A stretch of 64,000 nt of DNA from Streptomyces sp. GS7 (GTDB taxonomy: Bacteria > Actinomycetota > Actinomycetes > Streptomycetales > Streptomycetaceae), in NCBI RefSeq assembly GCF_009834125.1, contig NZ_CP047146.1, positions 5,263,501-5,327,500 on the forward strand, written 5' to 3'. Numbering within the stretch: position 1 is the stretch's first letter; each line of letters begins with the position of its first letter. The position numbers and the translations under genes are program-made. Positions 39,619 to 47,515 of this stretch are shown here, one piece after another. The notes under the pieces are model-generated. The model was given only the letters and a program-made list of their open reading frames with translations. It was not told where the DNA came from and made no database searches.

Positions 39619-39638
39619 GATTCGGGTATAGGTGAATC
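39619..39638. promoter_or_regulatory. Candidate operator between AKR and ArsR-type regulator
   Basis: GATTC (39619-39623) and GAATC (39634-39638) form an inverted repeat around GGGTATAGGT in the 66-bp divergent intergenic region. Its location, not its strength, is the argument. Confidence 0.4.
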
Positions 39639-39647
39639 CTCGGGGGG

Positions 39648-40640
39648 ATGGCTGTCCTGGCGGAGCTTGCGTTCTCGGCGAGCGATGTGGCGCAGGTGCG
39701 GTTCGCCGTCTCGCCGATGTGGGAGGTCGGGGCCAGCTTCCGACTGCTGAAGTCCGGTGCCGTGGATCCCGTGCACCGGCGTTGGCTGGAGCAGGTGCGG
39801 CCACGGGTCGCGGCTGCCGGCCTGGACAGGGCATGGCTCGCCGAACTGATCCCGCCCTCGGGCTACGCCCCGGACTTCCTCAACCCGGCACCCACCGGGC
39901 CGGCCCCCACGCTGGCGGAGGAGCTGGCCGCGGTCGTGGCCTCTCCCGCCGACCGCGTCCGCAAGGACCTCGACCACCTCGGATACCACCGGGGCGGCAT
40001 CGGACCCCGGCTGCGGTCCCTGTATGCCGATCCGCGCGCCCGCCTGGCCGAGGTCGCGGAGGAGATCGAGACCTACTGGGAGCTGGCACTGGCTCCTTAC
40101 TGGGCGCGGATCCGCACGGTACTGGACGCCGACGTCTTCCACCGGGCCCGGCAGGTCTCGCAGTACGGGGCCGGCCACCTCTTCAACGAGCTGCATCCGC
40201 AGGTCAGCTGGAGCGACGACGTACTGCGGCTGGCCCGCTGGCCACGGGCCCTGTCCCGGGAGACGGCGGGCGCAGGGCTGCTCGTGGTTCCTTCGGCCTT
40301 CAAGGGGCCGGGTCTGTCCACGCGGGTCGCTCCCCCGGACCCACCGCAACTCGCCTACCGAGCCCGCGGCGCCGGCACGCTGTGGGAACGCCGCACCGCC
40401 ACCAGTACCGCGGCGATCGTCGCCGTGCTCGGCCGTGCCCGGACCCTCCTGCTCACCGAACTGGAGACGCCGGCCACCACGACGGAACTGGCTCACCGCA
40501 CCGGGATCTCCAAGGCCGGGGTCTCCCAGAACCTCACGGCACTGCGCGATGCCGGCTTCGTCACCGCCCACCGGGCCGGCCGCTCCGTGCTGTACGCACG
40601 CACGTCCGTCGCGGAATCCGTCCTCGCCGCCGGCCGATGA
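39648..40640 (+). CDS. ArsR-type winged-helix regulator with long N-terminal domain
   Basis: A 330-residue protein. The C-terminal about 80 residues are the DNA-binding domain: RARTLLLTELETPATTTELA, HRTGISKAGVSQNLTALRDA and GFVTAHRAGRSVLYART, a winged helix of ArsR type. The first 240 residues (VAQVRFAVSPMWEVGASFRL, LFNELHPQVSW) match the large N-terminal domain of streptomycete regulators annotated DUF5937/ArsR. ATG at 39648 follows CGGGGGG. It is divergent from the aldo/keto reductase and likely represses it or itself. Its ligand is unknown. Confidence 0.82.
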   Translation: MAVLAELAFSASDVAQVRFAVSPMWEVGASFRLLKSGAVDPVHRRWLEQVRPRVAAAGLDRAWLAELIPPSGYAPDFLNPAPTGPAPTLAEELAAVVASPADRVRKDLDHLGYHRGGIGPRLRSLYADPRARLAEVAEEIETYWELALAPYWARIRTVLDADVFHRARQVSQYGAGHLFNELHPQVSWSDDVLRLARWPRALSRETAGAGLLVVPSAFKGPGLSTRVAPPDPPQLAYRARGAGTLWERRTATSTAAIVAVLGRARTLLLTELETPATTTELAHRTGISKAGVSQNLTALRDAGFVTAHRAGRSVLYARTSVAESVLAAGR

Positions 40641-40663
40641 CCGGCGCGCCGGCGGGACAGGCC

Positions 40664-41536
40664 CTAACTCTCCTCGCTGACGGCCTTGTCGTACAGGGAC
40701 TTGATGGCGTCGTTGAAGTAGGGGCTGTAGGAGGTGTCGTCGGTGTCGCCGCCGGTCTCGTAGCCGCCGATGACACCGATGACCTCGCCGGTACGGGTGG
40801 CGTGGTCGAAGTGGGTCAGCCAGGGGCTGCCGCTCGTCCCGCCGCTGTAGCCGGTGCATTCGACCTTCATCTGGTCCGTCTGGAACTTCGTGGTCTTGTT
40901 GACGCAGGAGATGGGGTCCTGGCCGGCGGCCGGATAGCCGGTGATCCGCACGCTGTTGTCGTAGCCGGCGTTGTAGCCGAAGCGGTTGGCGCCCAGTACA
41001 TCGGCGATGCGCTTGCCGTCGACCTTGCCCACGATGACGAACCCCACGTCGTAGCCGGGGTCGGAGGACTGCGCCCAGTGGTCGTCCACCACCATCTTCG
41101 TGATCGGCCAGGTGCCGTTGGGTGCCTGGCCGTCGCGGTAGCCGGGAACGAACGCCAGGTCCGTCTGGTAGCCGCCGCCCTTGCCCGCGTGGATGCAGTG
41201 CGCCGCGGTGATCACTACGGACTTGCCGGGGCTGTCCACGACGCTCCCGGTGCAGAAGTGGTCGCCGCTGCCGCCGTGGCTGAAGAGCGCCCCCACCCGG
41301 GCGTTGGACGTGGTCGGCGGCGGGGTGTGCGAGACCCCCGGTGGGTGCCGGAAGGGCTTGGCGCCCCGCATCCGTTGCGCGGACCAGAGGGCGGGCCCGG
41401 TGGCACCCGCGGACGGCGAGGACGAGGGCGGTGCGGAGACCAGGGCACTCCGGGCCGGTACGTCACCGGTGGCACAGCCCGCCACGGCGGCCAGACCGGC
41501 GAGCAGGGCGACTGCTGCAGCAGACTTATGGCGCAT
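40664..41536 (-). CDS. Secreted trypsin-like serine protease (lipoprotein)
   Basis: A 290-residue S1-like protease. The signal ends in LLAGLAAVAGC, a lipobox, so it is probably membrane-tethered outside the cell. The triad is visible: His in VVITAAHC, Asp in DPGYDVGFVIV and Ser in GYSGGTSGSPW. Two cysteines near FCTGSVV and TAAHC fit the trypsin disulfide. It is followed convergently by the ArsR-type gene with 23 nt between stops. ATG at 41536. It is not part of the polyketide cluster but lies at its edge. Confidence 0.9.
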   Translation of the reverse strand: MRHKSAAAVALLAGLAAVAGCATGDVPARSALVSAPPSSSPSAGATGPALWSAQRMRGAKPFRHPPGVSHTPPPTTSNARVGALFSHGGSGDHFCTGSVVDSPGKSVVITAAHCIHAGKGGGYQTDLAFVPGYRDGQAPNGTWPITKMVVDDHWAQSSDPGYDVGFVIVGKVDGKRIADVLGANRFGYNAGYDNSVRITGYPAAGQDPISCVNKTTKFQTDQMKVECTGYSGGTSGSPWLTHFDHATRTGEVIGVIGGYETGGDTDDTSYSPYFNDAIKSLYDKAVSEES

Positions 41537-41613
41537 GGCGGGATGCTAGGCCACATACCGCGCGGTTCGGGGGTGCTTGGCCACTGCTACTGGTGTTCCC
41601 GGGAGGGGCGCGG

Positions 41614-41640
41614 GCGCGCCGCGGGTCGTGCGCGGCGCGC
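41614..41640 (-). terminator. Hairpin at the downstream edge of the PKS cluster
   Basis: A perfect 10-bp stem GCGCGCCGCG/CGCGGCGCGC around the loop GGTCGTG, about 110 nt beyond the P450 stop and before the protease gene. It probably ends the cluster transcript. Confidence 0.6.
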
Positions 41641-41750
41641 AGGACGCGGCGACGGCGCCTCCATACGCTGACACACACCGGTCGGATACGGCCAACCGGC
41701 GGCTGGGCACGGGTGGTTGACGTCGCGATCCGGGTCCGCTTCGCATCCGC

Positions 41751-42962
41751 CTACCAGGTGACCGGGAGCTGGTGAAGGCCGAAGATGGCCGCGTCGTTCT
41801 TCAGCGGCAGGTCTGCGACGAGGCCGGCCGGCCGGAGTCCGGGGACGCGGCGGAGCAGGGTGTCGTAGACGATCTCCAGTTCCATGCGGGCGAGGCTCTG
41901 CCCGAGGCACTGGTGCGGTCCGTGGCCGAAGGCGAGGTGCTGGCGTGCGCCGCGGTCGACGTCCAGCTTCTCGGGGTTCTCGAAGACGCCGGGATCGTGG
42001 TTGGCCGAGCCGCCCAGCGCGAAGACGCCTTCGCCGGCGCGGATGGTCTGCCCGCCGATCTCGACGTCCTCCTTGGCCACGCGTGTGGTGATGATGTCGG
42101 TGATGGTGAAGTAGCGCAGCAGTTCCTCGACGACCTGTGGCGTGCTGCCGGGGTCGCCGGTGATGCGGGCCCGCAGTTCGGGCGTCTCCATCAGGGCGAG
42201 CATGCCCAGCGAGATCATGTTTCCGGTCGTGTCGTGGCCGGCGGTCAGCAGCAGGAACGCCAGGTCGACGAGTGCGTCGTGGTCGTACGTGCCGTCCTTG
42301 CGGCCCTTGGCGATCTGACGGCTGAGCAGGTCGTCCCCCGGGACATCCTCCTTGGTCGTCACGAGCTGGTCCAAGTAGGTCTGCAGGTCGAAGAAGGCCT
42401 GCTGCCGGGTCAGCGGCGGGAGGGTCATGCTGAGCATGCGGGAGGTGCGGTCCTCGAAGAAGTCGCGGTCGGCGGCGGACACACCGAGCAGCTCGCAGAT
42501 GACCAGGGACGGCACCGGGAAGGACATCGCCTTCACCAGGTCGGCGGGGTTGGGGCCGGCGAGCATCGCGTCGACGCAGTCGTCGACGATCTCCTGGACA
42601 CGCGGGCGCAGGGCTTCCATCCGGCGGAAGGTGAACTCGCCGACGACGGCGCGCCGCGCCCGGGTGTGTTCGGGCGCGTCCATACCGGCCAGGGACAGTG
42701 TGGAGTCCTTGTCGCTCCGGGCGATCTCGACCAGCATCGGGAAGTTCGGATCGGCCCGGTCGGAGCTGAGGCGCGGGTCGAGCAGCGCCTTGCGGACGTC
42801 GTCGTAGCGGGTCAGGATCCACGCCGGCTTACCGGTCGGCAGGGTCACCTCCGACACGGGCCCGCTCTCGCGAAGGCCGCGGTACTCGGCGGGCAGCTGG
42901 TAGGGGCAGGTGCGGGGGAACGGGAAGGCGGGCGGCGCGGCGCCGTCGGTGGCTTCGGTCAC
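41751..42962 (-). CDS. Cytochrome P450, PKS cluster tailoring enzyme
   Basis: A 403-residue CYP107-like P450. The I-helix has TAGHDTT, the K-helix EELLRY, and the haem loop FGHGPHQCLGQ with Cys352. FTFRRMEALRPRVQEIVDDC and LGMLALMETPELRARI are typical of macrolide-pathway hydroxylases. The start is GTG (42962) with GGAG upstream. It is the last gene of the trans-AT PKS run, separated from the methyltransferase by a strong hairpin. I infer hydroxylation or epoxidation of the polyketide. It shares only the family with the orphan P450 at 12.3 kb. Confidence 0.92.
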   Translation of the reverse strand: MTEATDGAAPPAFPFPRTCPYQLPAEYRGLRESGPVSEVTLPTGKPAWILTRYDDVRKALLDPRLSSDRADPNFPMLVEIARSDKDSTLSLAGMDAPEHTRARRAVVGEFTFRRMEALRPRVQEIVDDCVDAMLAGPNPADLVKAMSFPVPSLVICELLGVSAADRDFFEDRTSRMLSMTLPPLTRQQAFFDLQTYLDQLVTTKEDVPGDDLLSRQIAKGRKDGTYDHDALVDLAFLLLTAGHDTTGNMISLGMLALMETPELRARITGDPGSTPQVVEELLRYFTITDIITTRVAKEDVEIGGQTIRAGEGVFALGGSANHDPGVFENPEKLDVDRGARQHLAFGHGPHQCLGQSLARMELEIVYDTLLRRVPGLRPAGLVADLPLKNDAAIFGLHQLPVTW

Positions 42963-42992
42963 GGGATGTCACTCCTCGTCGGTGCGGGGTGC

Positions 42993-43060
42993 GCGGTGGC
43001 GCCGGAGGCGGGGCGGTGCCTTCGCCGGGGGCCGGGCCGGCGCTGCTCCGGCGCCACCGC
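42993..43060 (-). terminator. 15-bp intercistronic hairpin between methyltransferase and P450
   Basis: GCGGTGGCGCCGGAG (42993-43007) pairs without mismatch with 43046-43060, enclosing about 38 nt. It occupies the short gap downstream of the methyltransferase. It could be a terminator with a new promoter behind it, or an attenuating/mRNA-stabilising element. Confidence 0.65.
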
Positions 43061-43076
43061 ATGCGGACGTCGTCGG

Positions 43077-43922
43077 TCAGAGGGGCTTCTGGGCGGTCAG
43101 CAGTACGGACCCGAACTCGTCGACGTCGATCATGGAGGCGGGGCTGAACTTCTCCTCCGCCGCGTCGTCGAAGACGGTCTGCATCTCCTGGGAGCCCTGG
43201 CTCATCTGCTCGAAGGTCTGGCGCACGCTCTGCTCGGTGATGTCCAGCAGCTCGACGAAGCGGAGGCCCGCACCGCGCAGCATGGGCACGTAGTCCTCGG
43301 GCCGGGCCAGCGTCATGATGAAGTCGCGGAGGAGTCGGTCCACGGCGGGCTGCTTCTCCGCCGGGATGGGGCCACGCTCGAAGAAGTCGGTGAGGACCAG
43401 GCGACCGCCGGGGCGCAGGACCCGGCGGATCTCGGCGAGGACCCGTCCGCGGTCGGGCATGTGGAAGATCGACTCAATGGCGATGGCGGCGTCGAAGGAG
43501 TTGTCGGGGAAGGGCAGTTGCATGGCGTCGGCGTGCCGGAACTCCACGCGGTCGCCCAGGCCGGCGCCCTCGGCGAGGGCGGTGGCGCGGGCGATCTGGT
43601 CCTGGCTGATCGCGATGCCCGTGACGTGGGCGCCGGTGCGGCGGGCGATCCGCATGGCCGGCTGGCCGACTCCGCAGCCGACGTCGAGGACCCGCTGGCC
43701 CTGGTCGATCCGCAGGCGGTCGGTCATCACGTCGGTGAGCCGGTCGGCCGCCTCCACGAGCGGGGTGTCGTTGTCGTCGACGTCCCAGTAGCCGAGGTGG
43801 AGGCTGCCGCCGACCGCTTCGGTGTCCAGTGCGGTGAGGCGGTCGTAGAGGCGTCCGACCTCTTCGGGGACGGGGATCGTCGTGGGCGTGGAGGTGCCGG
43901 ACGAGGTGGACGTGCTGGACAT
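43077..43922 (-). CDS. SAM-dependent methyltransferase, PKS cluster
   Basis: A 281-residue class I methyltransferase (Methyltransf_11/25 type). The SAM-binding glycine loop is VLDVGCGVGQPAMRIARR, followed by VTGIAISQDQIARA, DAMQLPFPDNSFDAAIAIES and VLRPGGRLVLTDFF. The pattern resembles O-methyltransferases of macrolide pathways (EryG-like). ATG at 43922 has GGAGGA upstream. A 270-bp gap separates it from the upstream oxidoreductase, so it may have its own promoter. I infer O-methylation of the polyketide; an attached sugar cannot be excluded, but no sugar genes are in view. Confidence 0.88.
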   Translation of the reverse strand: MSSTSTSSGTSTPTTIPVPEEVGRLYDRLTALDTEAVGGSLHLGYWDVDDNDTPLVEAADRLTDVMTDRLRIDQGQRVLDVGCGVGQPAMRIARRTGAHVTGIAISQDQIARATALAEGAGLGDRVEFRHADAMQLPFPDNSFDAAIAIESIFHMPDRGRVLAEIRRVLRPGGRLVLTDFFERGPIPAEKQPAVDRLLRDFIMTLARPEDYVPMLRGAGLRFVELLDITEQSVRQTFEQMSQGSQEMQTVFDDAAEEKFSPASMIDVDEFGSVLLTAQKPL

Positions 43923-44191
43923 GGAAGTCCTCCGTTTTCCTTCTGGTTCATCTGAAAGAGGCGGAACGTACCCGGTGGGTGTGTGGGTCGGGCAGGAATC
44001 GCCGAGGCGCCGCAGGCTGAATGCCCAGGGAATGTGCGGCGGTTGGGGAAATCTCTGCGCAAGGAGTGCGGCGCGCCATCCGTCTGGCGCCTGCGCTTGA
44101 AAATCACCATACCGGCCGGGAAGCGAACGGGGAACAAATCGATAGGAATTTCTGTGGAGTTCGCCGTTTTCTTCCGCAGGGCGTGGCGCAT

Positions 44192-45208
44192 TCATTCGGC
44201 GATTCTCACGAGCATTTTGCCGATGTTGGCGCCGCGCAGCATGTCGATGAACGCGGCGGGCGCGTTCTCCAGTCCGCTGACGACCGTCTCCCGGTACGAG
44301 ATTCTCCCGTCCGCCAGCCAGCCGGCCATGCGGGCGGTGAACTCGTCCTGGAGGCCGGCGTGACCCGAGACGAGGAAGCCGCGCAGGGTGATGCCCTTGG
44401 CGATGGCCTGGATCAGGTTCCGTGGGCCGGACGGGCCGTCCTCGGCGTTGATCTGCGACATGCTGCCGCAGAGGGCGAACCGCGCACCGAGCCTGGCCAG
44501 GGCCAGGGCGGCGTCCAGGTGGTCGCCGCCCACGTTGTCGAAGTAGACGTCGATGCCCGCCGGCGCGGCCCGCGCCAGCTGTTCGAGAACCGGCCCGGCC
44601 TTGTAGTCGAATGCCGCGTCGAAGCCCAACTCCCCGGTCAGATAGGCGACTTTCTCGGCGCTGCCGGCCGATCCGATCACGCGTTTCGCGCCGCGGAGCC
44701 GCGCGATCTGACCGACGAGGGAGCCGACCGCGCCCGCGGCCCCGGAGACGAACACGGTGTCGCCGGGCCGGAATTCGGCGGTCTTGAGCAGCCCTGCGTA
44801 GGCGGCGTGCCCCGGCATGCCGAGCACTCCGAGATACGCGGCGGGCGGCGCGAGCGCCGGATCGATCCGGACCGCGCCGGCGGCGCCCACGACGGCGTAC
44901 TCCCGCCAGCCGAGGCCGTGCAGAACCAGGTCGCCGACCGCGAGGCGCGGTGACTTCGAGACGACGACCTCGCCGACGGCGCCCCCGTCGAGCGCCTTGC
45001 CGAGGGCGAACGGCGGAACGTAGGACCGGGTGTCGTTCATCCGCCCCCGCATGTACGGGTCGACGCTCATCACCAGGTTGCGGACCAGCACCTGGCCGGT
45101 CCGGACGGCGGGCAGGTCCGCCTGCACGACGGAGAAGTCCGCGGCGGTCGGCCACCCCTCGGGGCGGGCGGCGAGCCGGACTTCGGTGCCGGTGGACGGG
45201 ACGGTCAT
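44192..45208 (-). CDS. MDR-superfamily NADP-dependent oxidoreductase
   Basis: A 338-residue zinc-free medium-chain reductase of the leukotriene-B4-dehydrogenase/prostaglandin-reductase group. MSVDPYMRGRMNDTRSY and LGMPGHAAYAGLL are family signatures, VFVSGAAGAVGSLVGQIA is the nucleotide-binding loop, and FDNVGGDHLDAALALA the following strand. These enzymes reduce C=C bonds of enones or enoyl groups. It overlaps the AT-ER stop by 1 nt (TGATG), so it is part of the PKS operon. It may act as an additional trans enoyl reductase or post-assembly reductase. Confidence 0.9.
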   Translation of the reverse strand: MTVPSTGTEVRLAARPEGWPTAADFSVVQADLPAVRTGQVLVRNLVMSVDPYMRGRMNDTRSYVPPFALGKALDGGAVGEVVVSKSPRLAVGDLVLHGLGWREYAVVGAAGAVRIDPALAPPAAYLGVLGMPGHAAYAGLLKTAEFRPGDTVFVSGAAGAVGSLVGQIARLRGAKRVIGSAGSAEKVAYLTGELGFDAAFDYKAGPVLEQLARAAPAGIDVYFDNVGGDHLDAALALARLGARFALCGSMSQINAEDGPSGPRNLIQAIAKGITLRGFLVSGHAGLQDEFTARMAGWLADGRISYRETVVSGLENAPAAFIDMLRGANIGKMLVRIAE

Positions 45209-47514
45209 CACGTTCTCCTCGACTGCGGTGGGGCGTCCGTCGCACGGGGCCCACCGAGGGTGTCGCGCCAGTGCCGGCATGCGGTGGCGATGTGTTCGGC
45301 GGCGCCGTCGAGCAGCATGAGGCCGATGCGGTCGACGTGGCGGTGCCGCCATGAGGCGAGTTCGGTGCCGTCGACCCACTGGTTGAAGGCACCCAGCGCC
45401 GGCCCGGTCTGCACCTGGTAGTTCACTTTTCCGGAGCCGTCGCCGTTCATGGCGAGGCGCGTCGTGTGGAAGAAGTACCAGCGGAAGACCAGTGCCATCT
45501 TGTGTTTGGCATCGGCGTCGGCGCGGTCGATGTCGGCGTCGCGCCCCTGCGACCGGAGATAGCCGCGTACTTCGTCCCAGACCTCTTCGAAGCTTTTCCC
45601 GAAGTAGGTTCTTTCCAGCAGGGAACGCGTTTTCTCCGGTATCTCGTCGAGGCCGTCGTAGTGGGAGTACAGGGAGAACAGTCTGTTCGCCCGCGCGGGG
45701 AAGAAGACGCCTTTGCGGAGCACCTGCACCTTGGCGCCGAATTCGAACATGTCGCCCGCGGGGGCGTAGGCGGTGTCGGCGATGCCGATGTCCTGCAGCA
45801 TGTCCTTGACCTCGGTGCTCATGCCGGATTCCACCGTGCACTGGTTGACGGATCCGGTGAGGACGTAGTCGGCGCCCAGCATGAAGGCCGCCGCGACCGC
45901 CGCGGGGGTGCCGAGGCCGCCGGCGAGGCCCATGCAGAGCGGTTCGTCGTAGCCGTGCCGGTCCTGGGCCTGCTGCCGGAGGCCGAGCATGGCGGGCAAC
46001 AGGACGGTGGCGACGCCGCCGTCCGTGTGCCCGCCGGAGTCCGCCTCGACCGTGATGTCGTGGCTCATCGGTACCGTCCGGGCGAGCTGCACCTGCTCGT
46101 CGGTGAGGGCGTTCTCCCGGCGGAGACGGTCCAGGACCCGCCCGGGGGCGGGTGCCATGAACTGCTCGGCGACCTCCGGACGGGAGACCTTGGCCACGAT
46201 GCGGTGGTCGCACACGGTCCGGCCGTCGGCACCGCGGCGCAGTCCCCGTGCCCGGTAGAGGACGAGCGCGGGGGTCATCTGCAGGAAGGCCGACGCCTCG
46301 ATGACGGGGACGCGGTGGCGCATCAGCAGGTCCACCAGCGCGCGCTCGGCCGCGGGGTCGTCGTGGTCGGCCAGTACGTTGACGCCGTAGGGCTGCCCGT
46401 CGGCCAGGCCGTGCCGGACCTCCTTGACCCTCTGCTCGATCTCCGGGAGCGGCAGGCCGCCGGTGCCCAGGAAGCCGAGCATGCGGTTCCGGCCGAGCCT
46501 GACGACCATCTCGGCCGAGGCGATGCCCCGGTACATACCGCCCACGGCGTAGGCGTGGCGCACGCCCATGCGCCGGCGGAACACGGCGCTGCCGAGCGCG
46601 GCGGCGGGTGTGCCGGGCGGCGCGGCCGGCGTATCGGGCGAGGCGGCCGGTGCGGCGGGCCGGGCGGCCGGCCGCGGGGCGGAGCGGATCTGGTCGATCA
46701 GCCTGCCGAGCACCCGGCCACCGAGTTCGACGAACTCGGTGACGCCCCGGTCGAGGAGGTGGTGCACGCTCTCGGTCCAGCGCACGGGCTGCACGATCTG
46801 GTCGACGAGCGTGCGCGCGGTGCGGCCGGGGAGGTACGGGCGCGCCGTGGCGTTGGCGACCACGGGCGTCGCCGGGTCCCCGAGGGCGAACCCGGCGGCG
46901 AAGCGGGCGAAGTCCTGCTGCGCCTGCCGCATCAGCGGCGAGTGGAAGGCGCCGGAGACGTTCAGCCGCACGCAGCGGACATCGCGCGCGTCGAGGTATG
47001 CCACCAGCGCGTCGACGGTCGCGGTGTCGCCGGACACGACCTGCTGCCGCGGTGCGTTGTCGTTGGCGACGGTCAGGTCGCAGAAGCCGCCTTCGTCGAG
47101 GAGTTCGCGCAACGGCGCCGCCTCGACCCCCACCACGGCCGCCATGCCACCGCCCCGTGCCTGCGCCATCAGAGCGCCGCGCCGCTGCACGAGGCGCAGC
47201 CCGGTCGCGAAGTCGAAGGCGCCGGCGCCGTGCAGGGCGCAGTACTCGCCCAGGCTGTGGCCGGCGAGGAAGGCCGGCTCCTCGCCGGTGCTCTCGCGCC
47301 ACTGCCGGTGCGCCAGCGCCCCGACGACGAAGAGCGCGGGCTGCGTGTACTCGGTACGGCCCAGCTGCCGGTGCGGGTCGTCCAGGCACAGGGTGCGGAG
47401 GGAGTAGCCGAGGATCTCGGAGGCCTCGTCGGCGAGTTCGGGGTACGCGTCGAACAACTCGCGGCCCATGCCGCGCCGTTGGGCTCCCTGACCGGGAAAG
47501 ACCACTGCTTTCAT
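45208..47514 (-). CDS. Trans-acting AT-ER didomain protein of the PKS
   Basis: A 768-residue bifunctional protein. Residues 1-285 are a malonyl-CoA acyltransferase: FPGQGAQ, GHSLGEY with Ser87, and GAFH with His191, the usual malonyl-selecting pattern. After an alanine/proline linker, residues about 315-760 are a PfaD/PksE-type FMN enoyl reductase (VGGMYRGIASAEMVVRLG, GVNVLADHDDP, MGLAGGLGTPAAVAAAFMLG, GADYVLTGSVNQCTVESGMS split). Such fusions load all modules of AT-less synthases and reduce chosen enoyl intermediates in trans. Its ATG is one base after the stop of the TE-bearing PKS, showing operon membership. Confidence 0.95.
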   Translation of the reverse strand: MKAVVFPGQGAQRRGMGRELFDAYPELADEASEILGYSLRTLCLDDPHRQLGRTEYTQPALFVVGALAHRQWRESTGEEPAFLAGHSLGEYCALHGAGAFDFATGLRLVQRRGALMAQARGGGMAAVVGVEAAPLRELLDEGGFCDLTVANDNAPRQQVVSGDTATVDALVAYLDARDVRCVRLNVSGAFHSPLMRQAQQDFARFAAGFALGDPATPVVANATARPYLPGRTARTLVDQIVQPVRWTESVHHLLDRGVTEFVELGGRVLGRLIDQIRSAPRPAARPAAPAASPDTPAAPPGTPAAALGSAVFRRRMGVRHAYAVGGMYRGIASAEMVVRLGRNRMLGFLGTGGLPLPEIEQRVKEVRHGLADGQPYGVNVLADHDDPAAERALVDLLMRHRVPVIEASAFLQMTPALVLYRARGLRRGADGRTVCDHRIVAKVSRPEVAEQFMAPAPGRVLDRLRRENALTDEQVQLARTVPMSHDITVEADSGGHTDGGVATVLLPAMLGLRQQAQDRHGYDEPLCMGLAGGLGTPAAVAAAFMLGADYVLTGSVNQCTVESGMSTEVKDMLQDIGIADTAYAPAGDMFEFGAKVQVLRKGVFFPARANRLFSLYSHYDGLDEIPEKTRSLLERTYFGKSFEEVWDEVRGYLRSQGRDADIDRADADAKHKMALVFRWYFFHTTRLAMNGDGSGKVNYQVQTGPALGAFNQWVDGTELASWRHRHVDRIGLMLLDGAAEHIATACRHWRDTLGGPRATDAPPQSRRT

Positions 47515-47515
47515 G

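Noticed and set aside
43923..44191. Possible promoter TTGTTC-TATGGT upstream of the methyltransferase
   Set aside because: The spacing is about 20 nt and neither box is close to consensus.
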